In this document: positions 6,984 to 13,968 of the stretch, piece after piece
Layout: every line of letters starts with the position of its first letter
Numbering within the stretch: the first letter of the stretch is position 1
NCBI RefSeq assembly: GCF_017315755.1
Contig: NZ_JAFLRJ010000027.1
Span: forward strand, 1-41,600
Source: Streptomyces beijiangensis
GTDB taxonomy: Bacteria > Actinomycetota > Actinomycetes > Streptomycetales > Streptomycetaceae
Reading direction: 5' to 3'
Length of the DNA stretch: 41,600 nucleotides
Notes under the pieces: model-generated
The model's database searches: none
Told to the model about the DNA's origin: nothing
Seen by the model: the letters and a program-made list of their open reading frames with translations, nothing else
Made by a program: the position numbers and the translations under genes

Positions 6984-7874
6984 CGACCAGTTGGCCCGCG
7001 CCTACCCGTACGCCGATGCCGACTACCTGCACCAGCGCACCCGGAACGGCTTGCAGTTCGTCACCAAACAGCTTGAAAGCCGGATGACGCTGCGCCAGCA
7101 CCGAGAACTACTCGTTGACGCCGGGTGGTTGTTCCTCCTGAACGCATGTGTCCAGTACGACCGTGGCCAACGGGAGGCCGCTAACCTCAGCAAAGCCGCC
7201 GCGCTCAGGATCGGCGAAGATGCCGGGCACGGTGAGATCAAGGCTTGGGCGTGGGAGATCGAGGCATGGTTCTCCCTCACCCAGTGCCGATGGCAAGACA
7301 TGCTCAACGCTGTGGAGGCCGGGCACGTCGCCGACCAGACGCACTCTCAGTCGGCGTGCAGTTGTATGCCCACAAGGCACGCGCCGCCGCCCGGATGGGA
7401 GACGCCCGCATGGTCCGCGACTCCTTGGACGCCGGGCGCGCACGGCTGGACCGGCTGCCCCGCCCGGATCACCCCGAACATCACTTCACCATCGACCCGG
7501 ACAAGTGGGACTTCTACGAGATGGACGCGTACCGGCTCCTCGGAGACGACGAGCGCGCCGCCGGCCACGCCCGATCGGTCATCCGGATGAGTACCGGCCC
7601 CGACGGAACCGAGATCTCCCCCATGCGTGCCGCAGAAGCGCGGCTCACACTCGGAGTCGCCGCCGCCCGCACCGGTGAGATCGAAGAGGCCGTAGGCATG
7701 GGCACAGCAGCCCTCGCAGCCGATCGGAAGTCTCTGCCGTCCCTGCTCTTGGTCGCCAACGAGTTGGACAAGGAACTCCGCGCCCGCTTCCCCCGCGAGG
7801 CCTCCACTCGCGACTTCGACGAGCGGATCTTGACCATCACGCGTGGAGCGAGCTCGCCAGAACTCCCGTTCTGA
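6937..7874 (+). pseudogene. XRE-type regulator: C-terminal TPR-like part, frameshifted
   Basis: From ATG 6937 the frame encodes 'ALESIEQGIDQLARAYPYAD', 'RMTLRQHRELLVDAGWLFLL' and 'AALRIGEDAGHGEIKAW', the helical repeat sensor half of Streptomyces XRE-family regulators. At about 7344 the homology jumps to another frame, continuing 'LSVGVQLYAHKARAAARMGD' to 'DERILTI' and stop 7874; one missing C explains the shift. No helix-turn-helix DNA-binding domain precedes it. The gene therefore seems to have lost its 5' end and to carry a -1 frameshift. Some family members may start near here, so the 5' loss is less certain than the frameshift. Confidence 0.75.
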
Positions 7875-7877
7875 CCT

Positions 7878-7897
7878 GGCTACGCAGGTGAGTAGCC
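7878..7897 (+). terminator. Weak hairpin after the regulator remnant
   Basis: GGCTAC and GTAGCC form a 6-bp stem with an 8-base loop four bases after the stop. There is no T-run, so it is only a possible terminator. Confidence 0.35.
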
Positions 7898-7997
7898 GCT
7901 CTGGTCCACTTCTTGTGGTGGAGTCGCAGTGCGTGATGGAGGCGGCATGTCTCCACCGAGGCTTTTGCGGTGGCGATCATGGGACTACGGTGCGGTG

Positions 7998-8582
7998 ATG
8001 AGCAAGGACTCTCTCTCGGGCCGCGTTGTCCGCCTCATCCCGTTGTCCGCGGACCATGCGGAGGTGCTGTTCCCGTCGGCATCGGATCCCGAGGTCTGGC
8101 GTTGGATGCCTCGACCTCGCCCTGGCACCTCGGATGAGATGAGGGCGATGATCAGTCAGATGCTGGCGGATGGGGCCCGACGGTGTTTCACAGTCCAGCG
8201 TTTGGCAGACGGGGCGGTGGTCGGGTCAACCAGTCTGTATGAGCTGGACCTCCCCGAGGGCCGAGCTGAAGTCGGTGCCACCTGGTTCGACCGATCCTGT
8301 TGGGGCGGCCCCTTTAACGCCGAGTCCAAGCTCCTACTGTTTGGGCACGCCTTCGACGATCTGGGCCTTGCCCGGATCGCGTTGCGCACTGACAACCTCA
8401 ACGTGCGGTCCCAACAGGCCCTGACCCGCCTGGGACTGGCTTATGAAGGAACGCTGCGCAGCCACATGTTGCGCCAGGACGGCACGCGTCGCGACTCGCT
8501 GTACTACAGCCTCCTTGCCGACGAATGGCCATCGGTGCGCGAATCGCTGCGCACCCGGGTCGCGACCAAGGCCGCTTCCTGA
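7998..8582 (+). CDS. GNAT acetyltransferase (RimJ/RimL type), element cargo
   Basis: A 194-residue protein from ATG 7998, adjoining GTG 7995; the ribosome binding site is poor, so the start is uncertain. The fold reads as a RimJ/RimL-like N-acetyltransferase: 'GRVVRLIPLSADHAEVLF' at the start, a central 'VVGSTSLYELD' strand, and a C-terminal 'ARIALRTDNLNVRSQQALTR' with 'LGLAYEGTLRSHM', the usual N-x-x-S-x-x-A-x-x-x-x-G-F/L acetyl-CoA segment. It transfers acetyl from acetyl-CoA to an amine that cannot be predicted. It is the last gene before the right att core and has no role in AICE maintenance, so it is read as cargo. Confidence 0.85.
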   Translation: MSKDSLSGRVVRLIPLSADHAEVLFPSASDPEVWRWMPRPRPGTSDEMRAMISQMLADGARRCFTVQRLADGAVVGSTSLYELDLPEGRAEVGATWFDRSCWGGPFNAESKLLLFGHAFDDLGLARIALRTDNLNVRSQQALTRLGLAYEGTLRSHMLRQDGTRRDSLYYSLLADEWPSVRESLRTRVATKAAS

Positions 8583-8820
8583 CCTAGCGCCAGGCCGCGA
8601 GCGTGTCCGCCTCCCTTTTTCGGGCTACCGCAGCCACCATCACGAGAAGATCGGCAGTCACGCTGCGTACGCCACCACACGAAGTGGGCCAGAGCCCGCT
8701 TTCGCGTGCACGGCCACCGACCAACCACCTGCGGGATCAGGCCCATCTGCCGCCGGACGAACGACGCCGCCCGTACCCCCAGCTGACCGGGGACGCGGGC
8801 GGCGCTCATACGCGTGCCGC
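8583..8820. other. Non-coding right end of the element
   Basis: This 238-bp stretch separates the cargo GNAT from the symporter stop codon. I see no gene in it. Its right part holds the symporter terminator hairpin at 8767-8802. Confidence 0.6.
8767..8802 (-). terminator. Element-borne terminator of the symporter gene
   Basis: On the minus strand CCGCCCG and CGGGCGG pair around an inner CCCC/GGGG stem, beginning 18 bases after the symporter stop. It is a different sequence from the ancestral hairpin at 2716-2750, so the element brought its own terminator along with the new 3' coding end. Confidence 0.7.
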
Positions 8821-10149
8821 TTACGCAGCGACCGGAACGGATACCTTCTGCTCCGCCTCACGCACGTCGTACTCATCGTCAACCGGCGAGACCCGCACCG
8901 AGTTGAACATGTCTCGGTCCAAGATGTTCTCCCGAGCAGCCACAATCAACGGTGATACAACTTGTCCGGCGACGTTCGTGGCCGTACGCATCATGTCCAG
9001 GACCGGGTCGATCGCCATCAGCAGACCCACACCCTCAAGGGGCAGACCCAGCGTCGAGAGGGTCAGGGTGAGCATGACCGTCGCGCCGGTCAGACCGGCC
9101 GTGGCGGCCGAGCCGATCACCGAGACGAAGGCGATCAGGATGTAGTCGCCGATGGAGAGCTGCACGTCGAAGATCTGCGCGATGAAGATCGCGGCCAGCG
9201 CCGGGTAGATCGCGGCGCAGCCGTCCATCTTGGTCGTGGCGCCGAACGGGACGGCGAAGGAGGCGTACTCCTTCGGGACGCCGAGGCGCTCGGTGACCTT
9301 CTGGGTGACCGGCATCGTGCCGACCGAGGAGCGGGAGACGAAGGCGAGCTGGATCGCGGGCCAGGCGCCCTTGTAGAACTGCAGCGGGTTGACCTTGGCG
9401 ACCGTGGCGAGCAGCAGCGGGTAGACGCCGAACATCACCAGGGCGCAACCGACGTAGACGTCGGCCGTGAAGGTCGCGTACTTGCCGATGAGGTCCCAGC
9501 CGTAGTCCGCGATGGCGAAGCCGATGAGGCCGAGCGTGCCGAGCGGGGCGAGGCGGATGACCCACCACAGCGCCTTCTGCAGGAGTTCGAGGATCGACTC
9601 CGAGAGGGTGAGGATCGGCTTGGCCTTCTCGCCGAGCTGGAGAGCGGCGATACCGGCGACCGCGGCCATGAAGACGATCTGCAGCACGTTCAGTTCGGTG
9701 AACGGCGTGATGATGTCGGTCGGGATGATGCCGGTGAGGAAGTCGATCCAGGAGCCGGCGTGCTCGGGGAGCTTGCCGTCCTTGGGGGTGAGTCCTGTGC
9801 CGGCGCCCGGGTTGGTGATCAGGCCGATCGCGAGGCCGATGGCGACCGCGATCAGCGACGTGATCATGAACCAGAGCAGCGTACGGGTGGCCAGCCTGGC
9901 AGCGTTGTTGACCTTACGCAGGTTGGTGATCGACACCAGGATGGCGAAGAAGACCAGCGGGGCGACGGCCAGCTTCAGCAGCTGGACGAAGATGTCGCCG
10001 ATCTGGCCGAGGGTGGTGTGCAGCCAGCTGATGTCCTGGCTGCGGGCGAGCCAGCCGAGGAGCACGCCGAGGACCAGACCGATGAGGATCTGGGCCCAGA
10101 ACGGGACCTTGGGTACTCGGACGCGGGAAGTTGACGTCACGGACGACAC
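8821..10149 (-). CDS. DAACS-family amino-acid/cation symporter (probably cystine or acidic amino acid)
   Basis: A 442-residue membrane transporter from GTG 10149, preceded by GGAG 7 bases upstream. The longer N-terminus from TTG 10212 would overlap the leader peptide and is not needed. Helices begin with 'FWAQILIGLVLGVLLGWLA'. The re-entrant loop is represented by 'FVSRSSVGTMPVT' and the TM8 motif by 'IDPVLDMMRTATNVAGQ'. These are the D-x-x-x-D-x-x-R-T-x-x-N substrate and cation ligands of GltPh-type carriers; the position that is Asp in sodium-coupled glutamate carriers is Gln here. Codons from T391-N392-V393 to the stop lie on the integrated element, so this C-terminus is a replacement. A Cys-rich leader upstream suggests cystine as substrate (compare TcyP), which is an inference. 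Confidence 0.93.
   Translation of the reverse strand: MSSVTSTSRVRVPKVPFWAQILIGLVLGVLLGWLARSQDISWLHTTLGQIGDIFVQLLKLAVAPLVFFAILVSITNLRKVNNAARLATRTLLWFMITSLIAVAIGLAIGLITNPGAGTGLTPKDGKLPEHAGSWIDFLTGIIPTDIITPFTELNVLQIVFMAAVAGIAALQLGEKAKPILTLSESILELLQKALWWVIRLAPLGTLGLIGFAIADYGWDLIGKYATFTADVYVGCALVMFGVYPLLLATVAKVNPLQFYKGAWPAIQLAFVSRSSVGTMPVTQKVTERLGVPKEYASFAVPFGATTKMDGCAAIYPALAAIFIAQIFDVQLSIGDYILIAFVSVIGSAATAGLTGATVMLTLTLSTLGLPLEGVGLLMAIDPVLDMMRTATNVAGQVVSPLIVAARENILDRDMFNSVRVSPVDDEYDVREAEQKVSVPVAA
8970..8979. other. Right attachment-site core (attR)
   Basis: CGACGTTCGT is identical to 2921-2930. It lies in the T-N-V codons of the symporter. To the left is element DNA, to the right chromosome. Joining the element ends gives a putative attP with ATACA at 8955-8959 and TGTAT at 2943-2947 as roughly symmetric arms around the core. 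Confidence 0.75.
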
Positions 10150-10196
10150 GTAAGTACTCCGGTGGGGACGGCGGGAGGGAAAAGACCGGGCCGGGT

Positions 10197-10304
10197 TCAG
10201 ACGCGGCGGCAACAGACCGCGGACATGCAGCGGCAGAGATCGACATGCAGGCGCGCCACGAGCGCGGGGCTCATGGCATACGTGTGCGCAGCTGCAGTCT
10301 TCAT
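10197..10304 (-). CDS. Cys-rich leader peptide upstream of the symporter
   Basis: This 35-codon ORF ends 47 bp before the symporter start. Its C-terminal half reads ALVARLHVDL followed by CRCMSAVCCRRV. The A-L-V-x-R-x-H-V-D-L...S-A-x-C pattern is that of the actinobacterial 'putative leader peptide' family found before sulfur genes, here with four Cys codons. ATG 10304 lies 7 bases downstream of a -10 element, so the message is probably leaderless; ATG 10274 is an alternative. By analogy with known Cys-responsive attenuators, scarce Cys-tRNA would stall ribosomes here and alter access to the symporter start. A CCCTCC stretch that could mask the GGAG lies in the gap. Confidence 0.72.
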   Translation of the reverse strand: MKTAAAHTYAMSPALVARLHVDLCRCMSAVCCRRV

Positions 10305-10311
10305 GTCGAAC

Positions 10312-10343
10312 ACGTTAACACTTGCACTTTGAGAAGCTCAAAG
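10312..10343 (-). promoter_or_regulatory. Symporter promoter with inverted repeat over the -35
   Basis: On the minus strand a -35 TTGAGC (10336-10341) and a -10 TAACGT (10312-10317) have an 18-bp spacer, ending 7 bases before the leader ATG. CTTTGAG and CTCAAAG (10327-10333 and 10337-10343) form a perfect 7-bp inverted repeat over the -35, a plausible operator for an unknown regulator. Confidence 0.55.
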
Positions 10344-10369
10344 CTTGTCTTGGGGTCTGAGACACAGAA

Positions 10370-10400
10370 ACGCCGAAGCCCCTGGGCGGGACTTCGGCGT
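10370..10400 (-). terminator. Hairpin downstream of the DUF4229 gene
   Basis: ACGCCGAAG pairs perfectly with CTTCGGCGT over a 13-base loop, 23 bases past the stop of the minus-strand gene at 10424. It separates that gene from the symporter promoter. Confidence 0.7.
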
Positions 10401-10423
10401 GTGTGACGAACCTTACGGCGCGC

Positions 10424-10720
10424 TTACTGCGTGATGCCGTCTTCCTGGGACCGGTTGGCCTCGAGCTTGGCCTTGGCACGGTCGACTCGGGAGACGAGCT
10501 GCTGGGACATCTGGTCACGCTGCCTGCGCAGCAGTACGAAGCTGAGCGGCGCGGAGATGACGAGCGCGAGCAGGATCGTCCAGACGAAGTCGGAGCCGCC
10601 GAGGCCCTTGGGGACGATGCCGAAGTGGACGAGGACAGCGACGAGGACGAGGCAGCCCATGAAGATGCCCACGCGCGCCATCGTGTACTGGATCGTGGCG
10701 CCGGGCTTGGCTACGGACAC
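10424..10720 (-). CDS. DUF4229-type small membrane protein
   Basis: It has about 98 residues from GTG 10720, preceded by AGAGAGG; an upstream ATG at 10774 would add 18 residues and is also possible. The layout is 'YTMARVGIFMGCLVLVAVLV' (first helix), 'GLGGSDFVWTILLALVISAPL' (second helix), then a basic, charged tail 'LVSRVDRAKAKLEANRSQED'. This is the pattern of actinobacterial DUF4229 proteins, two helices followed by a cytoplasmic coiled-coil-like tail. Function is unknown. It is transcribed in the same direction as the GNAT to its right. Confidence 0.78.
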   Translation of the reverse strand: MSVAKPGATIQYTMARVGIFMGCLVLVAVLVHFGIVPKGLGGSDFVWTILLALVISAPLSFVLLRRQRDQMSQQLVSRVDRAKAKLEANRSQEDGITQ

Positions 10721-10792
10721 GGCTGAGGCCTCTCTCTTCGTACCGCTTCGGAACCTGCCCGACCAGTGAAGCATGCCCCACTATTGATCAGT

Positions 10793-11314
10793 TCAGAGGG
10801 GCAGCAGCATCGTGATGTCGTCGCGGTCGTCACCGGGGGCCACGCGGATGGCGTCGGGCACCCGTCCGTACTCCTTGTAACCGCAGGCGGCGTAGAAACT
10901 GTCGGCGCCCGTGCCGCCCCGGCAGGTGAGGCGGATGGCCTCGATCCCCTCGGAGGTGCGGGCCGCGTCGGCGGCGGCCGCCATCAGGTCGCGGCCGTAC
11001 CCCTTGCCCTGGTGGGAGGGGTGGACCATCACCGTGTAGAGCCAGAGCCAGTGGGTCATCAGGCGGTGGCTGTTGTACGCGAGGAAGGCAGTGGCCGCCA
11101 CGGTCCCGTCCGCGTCGCGCCCGACCAGCAGCCTGGTGCGGCCGTCGGCCATGGCGGCGAAGTGCTTGAGCAGCTCCGGGCGTATCGCCTCGGGGGTCAC
11201 GGGCGGGACGAAACCGACGGCGCCGCCTGCGTTGGAGACATCGGCCCAGAGCGCGAGGACGCCGTCCCGCAGCTCGGGGTCGATGGACGGGTCCACCTCA
11301 AAAGTAAGGGTCAT
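10793..11314 (-). CDS. GNAT acetyltransferase
   Basis: A 173-residue protein. The acetyl-CoA-binding signature is 'VHPSHQGKGYGRDLMAAAAD' (Q-x-x-G-x-G), after a hydrophobic strand 'WLWLYTVMV'. The C-terminus 'ADSFYAACGYKEYG' is the usual GNAT end. Substrate unknown. No Shine-Dalgarno precedes ATG 11314. Instead a -35 TTGATA, 18-bp spacer and -10 TAATCT end six bases before the ATG, so the transcript is probably leaderless. Confidence 0.88.
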   Translation of the reverse strand: MTLTFEVDPSIDPELRDGVLALWADVSNAGGAVGFVPPVTPEAIRPELLKHFAAMADGRTRLLVGRDADGTVAATAFLAYNSHRLMTHWLWLYTVMVHPSHQGKGYGRDLMAAAADAARTSEGIEAIRLTCRGGTGADSFYAACGYKEYGRVPDAIRVAPGDDRDDITMLLPL

Positions 11315-11320
11315 AGATAA

Positions 11321-11350
11321 AGATTAACTATTACTCTGCCTGGATATCAA
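11321..11350 (-). promoter_or_regulatory. Promoter of the GNAT gene, probably leaderless transcript
   Basis: The minus strand carries -35 TTGATA (11345-11350), an 18-bp spacer and -10 TAATCT (11321-11326), in an AT-rich patch unusual for this genome. The predicted start of transcription coincides with ATG 11314. Confidence 0.55.
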
Positions 11351-11366
11351 CCCCGTCTCGACACGC

Positions 11367-11403
11367 GAGAAGCCCCAGTGCACGGCAGGCACTGGGGCTT
11401 CTC
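11367..11403 (-). terminator. Terminator downstream of mqnE
   Basis: GAGAAGCCCCAGTGC pairs perfectly with GCACTGGGGCTTCTC over a 7-base loop, 38 bases beyond the mqnE stop on the minus strand. Confidence 0.85.
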
Positions 11404-11441
11404 GGGCGTTCGCTTCGCCGCGGTCGGCGCGTTCGCTTCGG

Positions 11442-12605
11442 TCAGAACCGCATGAGCTGCGGGGTCTCGCGGCGGGCCGCGTCCGGGCCCTCGAATTCGC
11501 GGACGATCTCGTAGTGGGTGTTCCGCTCCACCGGGCGGAAGCCCGCGTCACGGATCAGCTCCAGAAGGTCCTCACGGCTGAGCTTGTTGGGCGTGCCGTA
11601 GTTGTCCGCGTCGTGCGTGATCTTGTACTCGACGACCGAGCCGTCCATGTCGTCCGCGCCGTGCTGGAGCGCGAGCTGCGACGTCTGGACGCCGTGCATC
11701 GGCCAGAAGACCTTCACGTGCGGGACGTTGTCGAAGAGGAGACGCGAGACCGCGAAGGTCTTCAGCGCGTCGACACCGCTCGCCATCGTCGTCCGCGCCT
11801 GGAGCCTGTTGCGGATCTTGCCGTCCTTCATGTCCTCGAAGTCGTGCTGGTAGCGCAGCGGGATGAAGACCTGGAAACCGCCGGTCTCGTCCTGCAGCTC
11901 ACGCAGCCGCAGTACGTGGTCCACCCGGTGGCGGGGCTCCTCGATGTGTCCGTACAGCATCGTGCACGGGGTCTTGAGACCCTTCGCGTGCGCGAGGCGG
12001 TGGATGCGCGACCAGTCCTCCCAGTGGGTGGCGTGGTCGACGATGTGCTGCCGGACCTCCCAGTCGAAGATCTCGGCGCCGCCGCCGGTGAGCGATTCGA
12101 GACCTGCCTCGATCAGCTCGTCGAGGATCTCGGAGGCGGACATCCCCGAGATGGTCTCGAAGTGGTGGATCTCGGTGGCCGTGAACGCCTTCAGGGCGAC
12201 CTGCGGGAGGGCTTCCTTCAGGGCACTGAGCGAGCGCGGGTAGTAGCGCCAGGGCAGCGTGGGGTGCAGGCCGTTGACGATGTGCAGCTCGGTGAGGTTC
12301 TCGCCCTCCATCGCCTTCGCGAGGCGGACGGCCTCCTCGATGCGCATCGTGTACGCGTCCTTCTCGCCCGGCTTGCGCTGGAACGAGCAGTACGCGCAGG
12401 ACGCGGTGCACACGTTGGTCATGTTGAGGTGGCGGTTGACGTTGAAGTGGACGACGTCGCCGTTCTTGCGCGTCCGCACCTCGTGCGCGAGGCCGCCGAG
12501 CCAGGCCAGGTCATCGGACTCGTAGAGTGCGATGCCGTCCTCGCGGGACAGCCGCTCGCCGTCCCGGACCTTCTGCTCCAGCTCGCGCTTGAGTCCCGCG
12601 TCCAT
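11442..12605 (-). CDS. mqnE: Aminofutalosine synthase MqnE (radical SAM)
   Basis: A 387-residue radical SAM enzyme starting at ATG 12605 after a GGGAGG ribosome binding site. The 4Fe-4S-binding motif is 'CTASCAYCSF' (CxxxCxxC). It is followed by 'ELHIVNGLHPTLPWRYYPRS', the G-[LG]-HP segment typical of MqnE/MqnC, and by 'TPCTMLYGH' and 'RHRVDHVLRLRELQDET'. MqnE joins 3-[(1-carboxyvinyl)oxy]benzoate to adenosine to form aminofutalosine, a cytoplasmic step of the futalosine menaquinone pathway. Later-pathway genes lie nearby at 13220, 15817 and 16716. Length is that of the family. Confidence 0.95.
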   Translation of the reverse strand: MDAGLKRELEQKVRDGERLSREDGIALYESDDLAWLGGLAHEVRTRKNGDVVHFNVNRHLNMTNVCTASCAYCSFQRKPGEKDAYTMRIEEAVRLAKAMEGENLTELHIVNGLHPTLPWRYYPRSLSALKEALPQVALKAFTATEIHHFETISGMSASEILDELIEAGLESLTGGGAEIFDWEVRQHIVDHATHWEDWSRIHRLAHAKGLKTPCTMLYGHIEEPRHRVDHVLRLRELQDETGGFQVFIPLRYQHDFEDMKDGKIRNRLQARTTMASGVDALKTFAVSRLLFDNVPHVKVFWPMHGVQTSQLALQHGADDMDGSVVEYKITHDADNYGTPNKLSREDLLELIRDAGFRPVERNTHYEIVREFEGPDAARRETPQLMRF

Positions 12606-12699
12606 CGTCGGCCGCCTCCCATTTCTCCACGTATTTCAGGCTCCGCCCACGGTACTCCCCCACCTTTCGGGCGAGCGGGGCCCCCTTTGACGCTCCGCG

Positions 12700-13155
12700 T
12701 CAGCTTTCTTCGGGCAGCTCCCCGACCCGGTTCTCCCACTTCGTGGAGAGCACGATGGTCGTACGGGTCCGCGAGACGCCCCGTGTCCCGCTCAGCCGGC
12801 GGATCGTCTTCTCCAGGCCGTCCACGTCACTGGCGCGGACCTTGAGCATGAACGAGTCGTCGCCCGCGATGAACCAGCAGTCCTCGATCTCGGCCAGGTC
12901 CTTCAGCCGCCGCGCGACGTCCTCGTGGTCGGCCGCGTCCGAGAGCGAGATCCCGATCAGTGCCGTCACCCCGAGCCCCAGCGACTTGGCGTCGACGGTG
13001 GCGCGGTAGCCGGTGATGACACCTGCCGACTCAAGGCGGTTGATGCGGTCGGTGACACTGGGGCCGGAGAGCCCGACGAGCCGGCCGAGCTCCGCGTAGG
13101 AGGCCCTGCCGTTCTCTCTGAGGGCCTGGATGAGCTGCCTGTCCACCGCGTCCAT
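12700..13155 (-). CDS. Lrp/AsnC-family transcriptional regulator
   Basis: A 151-residue protein with an N-terminal winged helix-turn-helix ('DAVDRQLIQALRENGRASYA', 'LGRLVGLSGPSVTDRINRLE') and a C-terminal RAM/ligand-binding domain ('GLGVTALIGISL', 'FMLKVRASDVDGLEKTIRRL'). Family proteins form dimers to octamers and sense amino acids or other small metabolites. It sits between mqnE and the UbiX-type gene on the same strand, so it may act on the menaquinone genes, but no operator was recognised. Confidence 0.92.
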   Translation of the reverse strand: MDAVDRQLIQALRENGRASYAELGRLVGLSGPSVTDRINRLESAGVITGYRATVDAKSLGLGVTALIGISLSDAADHEDVARRLKDLAEIEDCWFIAGDDSFMLKVRASDVDGLEKTIRRLSGTRGVSRTRTTIVLSTKWENRVGELPEES

Positions 13156-13219
13156 GTGCCTGAAGCCTTCCTTTGTCCACCCGTAAAGCGCCTGAGTAAC
13201 TTAACCGGAGCCCGCTATG

Positions 13220-13888
13220 TCAGCTCCTGCGGGAGCCCCCGCCGAGCTCGCCCTCCCAGCGGCGGTACAGCTGGTGCTCCACCCCCGCCGCGTCCAGTAC
13301 GCGCCCGGCGACGAAGTCCACCAGGTCCTGGATGTGCGTCGCTCCCGCGTAGAAGGCGGGTGAGGCGGGCAGCACCACGGCGCCCGCCTCGTCCAGCGCC
13401 ACCATGTGCTTGAGCGTCTGGCCGCTGAGCGGTGTCTCGCGCACGACGACGACCAGCTTCCGCCGCTCCTTGAGCGTCACGCTCGCGGCCCGCTGCAGCA
13501 GGTCCTTCGACAGCCCGAGCGCGACCCCGGCCACCGAGGCCGTCGACGCGGGCACGATCAGCATTCCCCTGACGGGGTACGAACCGGACGACGGGCCTGC
13601 GGCGAGGTCGCCGGCGGCCCAGTGCCGTACACCCGAGATGTCCACGTCGAAGGTGCCCGGCTTGCCGTCCGCGCCCCTGGCCAGCCACTGGGCCAGATCG
13701 TCCTGCCAGTGCGCGTCCCGAAAAGCGATCCCGGTCTCGTCGAGCAGCGTCAGCCGCGAGGCCCGGCTGACCACCAGGTCCACCGTCTCGCCCGCATCGA
13801 TCAACCCGCGTACGACGGCCGCCGCATACGGGGTCCCGGACGCCCCGGAGACCCCGACGACCCAGGGGATGCGCTTACCGTCGTTCAT
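13220..13888 (-). CDS. mqnM: UbiX-like flavin prenyltransferase of the menaquinone pathway
   Basis: A 222-residue protein from ATG 13888; an 18-residue N-terminal extension in the open frame lacks family features. 'VVGVSGASGTPYAAAVVRGL' is the FMN-binding N-terminus of UbiX/Pad1, and 'IVPASTASVAGVALGLSKDL', 'RKLVVVVRETPLS' and 'ALDEAGAVVLPASPAFY' are further family blocks. UbiX makes prenylated FMN, the cofactor needed by UbiD decarboxylases. In the futalosine pathway this partner is called MqnM, serving MqnL, and the UbiD-like gene is 3 kb away. Gene name assigned by pathway context. Confidence 0.88.
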   Translation of the reverse strand: MNDGKRIPWVVGVSGASGTPYAAAVVRGLIDAGETVDLVVSRASRLTLLDETGIAFRDAHWQDDLAQWLARGADGKPGTFDVDISGVRHWAAGDLAAGPSSGSYPVRGMLIVPASTASVAGVALGLSKDLLQRAASVTLKERRKLVVVVRETPLSGQTLKHMVALDEAGAVVLPASPAFYAGATHIQDLVDFVAGRVLDAAGVEHQLYRRWEGELGGGSRRS

Positions 13889-13968
13889 GGGTCCGAGCCT
13901 ATCCGGCGCCTGTCCCCGGGAACCGACCACGGTGTGCCGCACGTTCTAAGGAACAAGGGGGGCCTGTG

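Larger units (their letters stand above)
2921..8979. mobile_element. Decayed AICE-like integrative element with serine integrase
   Basis: The element runs between two copies of the 10-bp sequence CGACGTTCGT (2921-2930 and 8970-8979), which join the two parts of one symporter gene. Inside, in order: integrase (+), unknown 202-aa gene (-), small ORF at the position where Xis usually lies (-), damaged RepSA-like initiator (-), CxxCxGxG zinc-ribbon peptide (-), small two-helix membrane protein (-), C-terminal piece of a Tra/FtsK translocase (-), 5'-truncated and frameshifted regulator (+) and a GNAT (+). The rep/small-protein/tra block is typical of Streptomyces integrative conjugative plasmids such as pSAM2. 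Serine rather than tyrosine integrase is the less usual form. With tra and rep broken, it probably cannot transfer itself. Confidence 0.85.
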
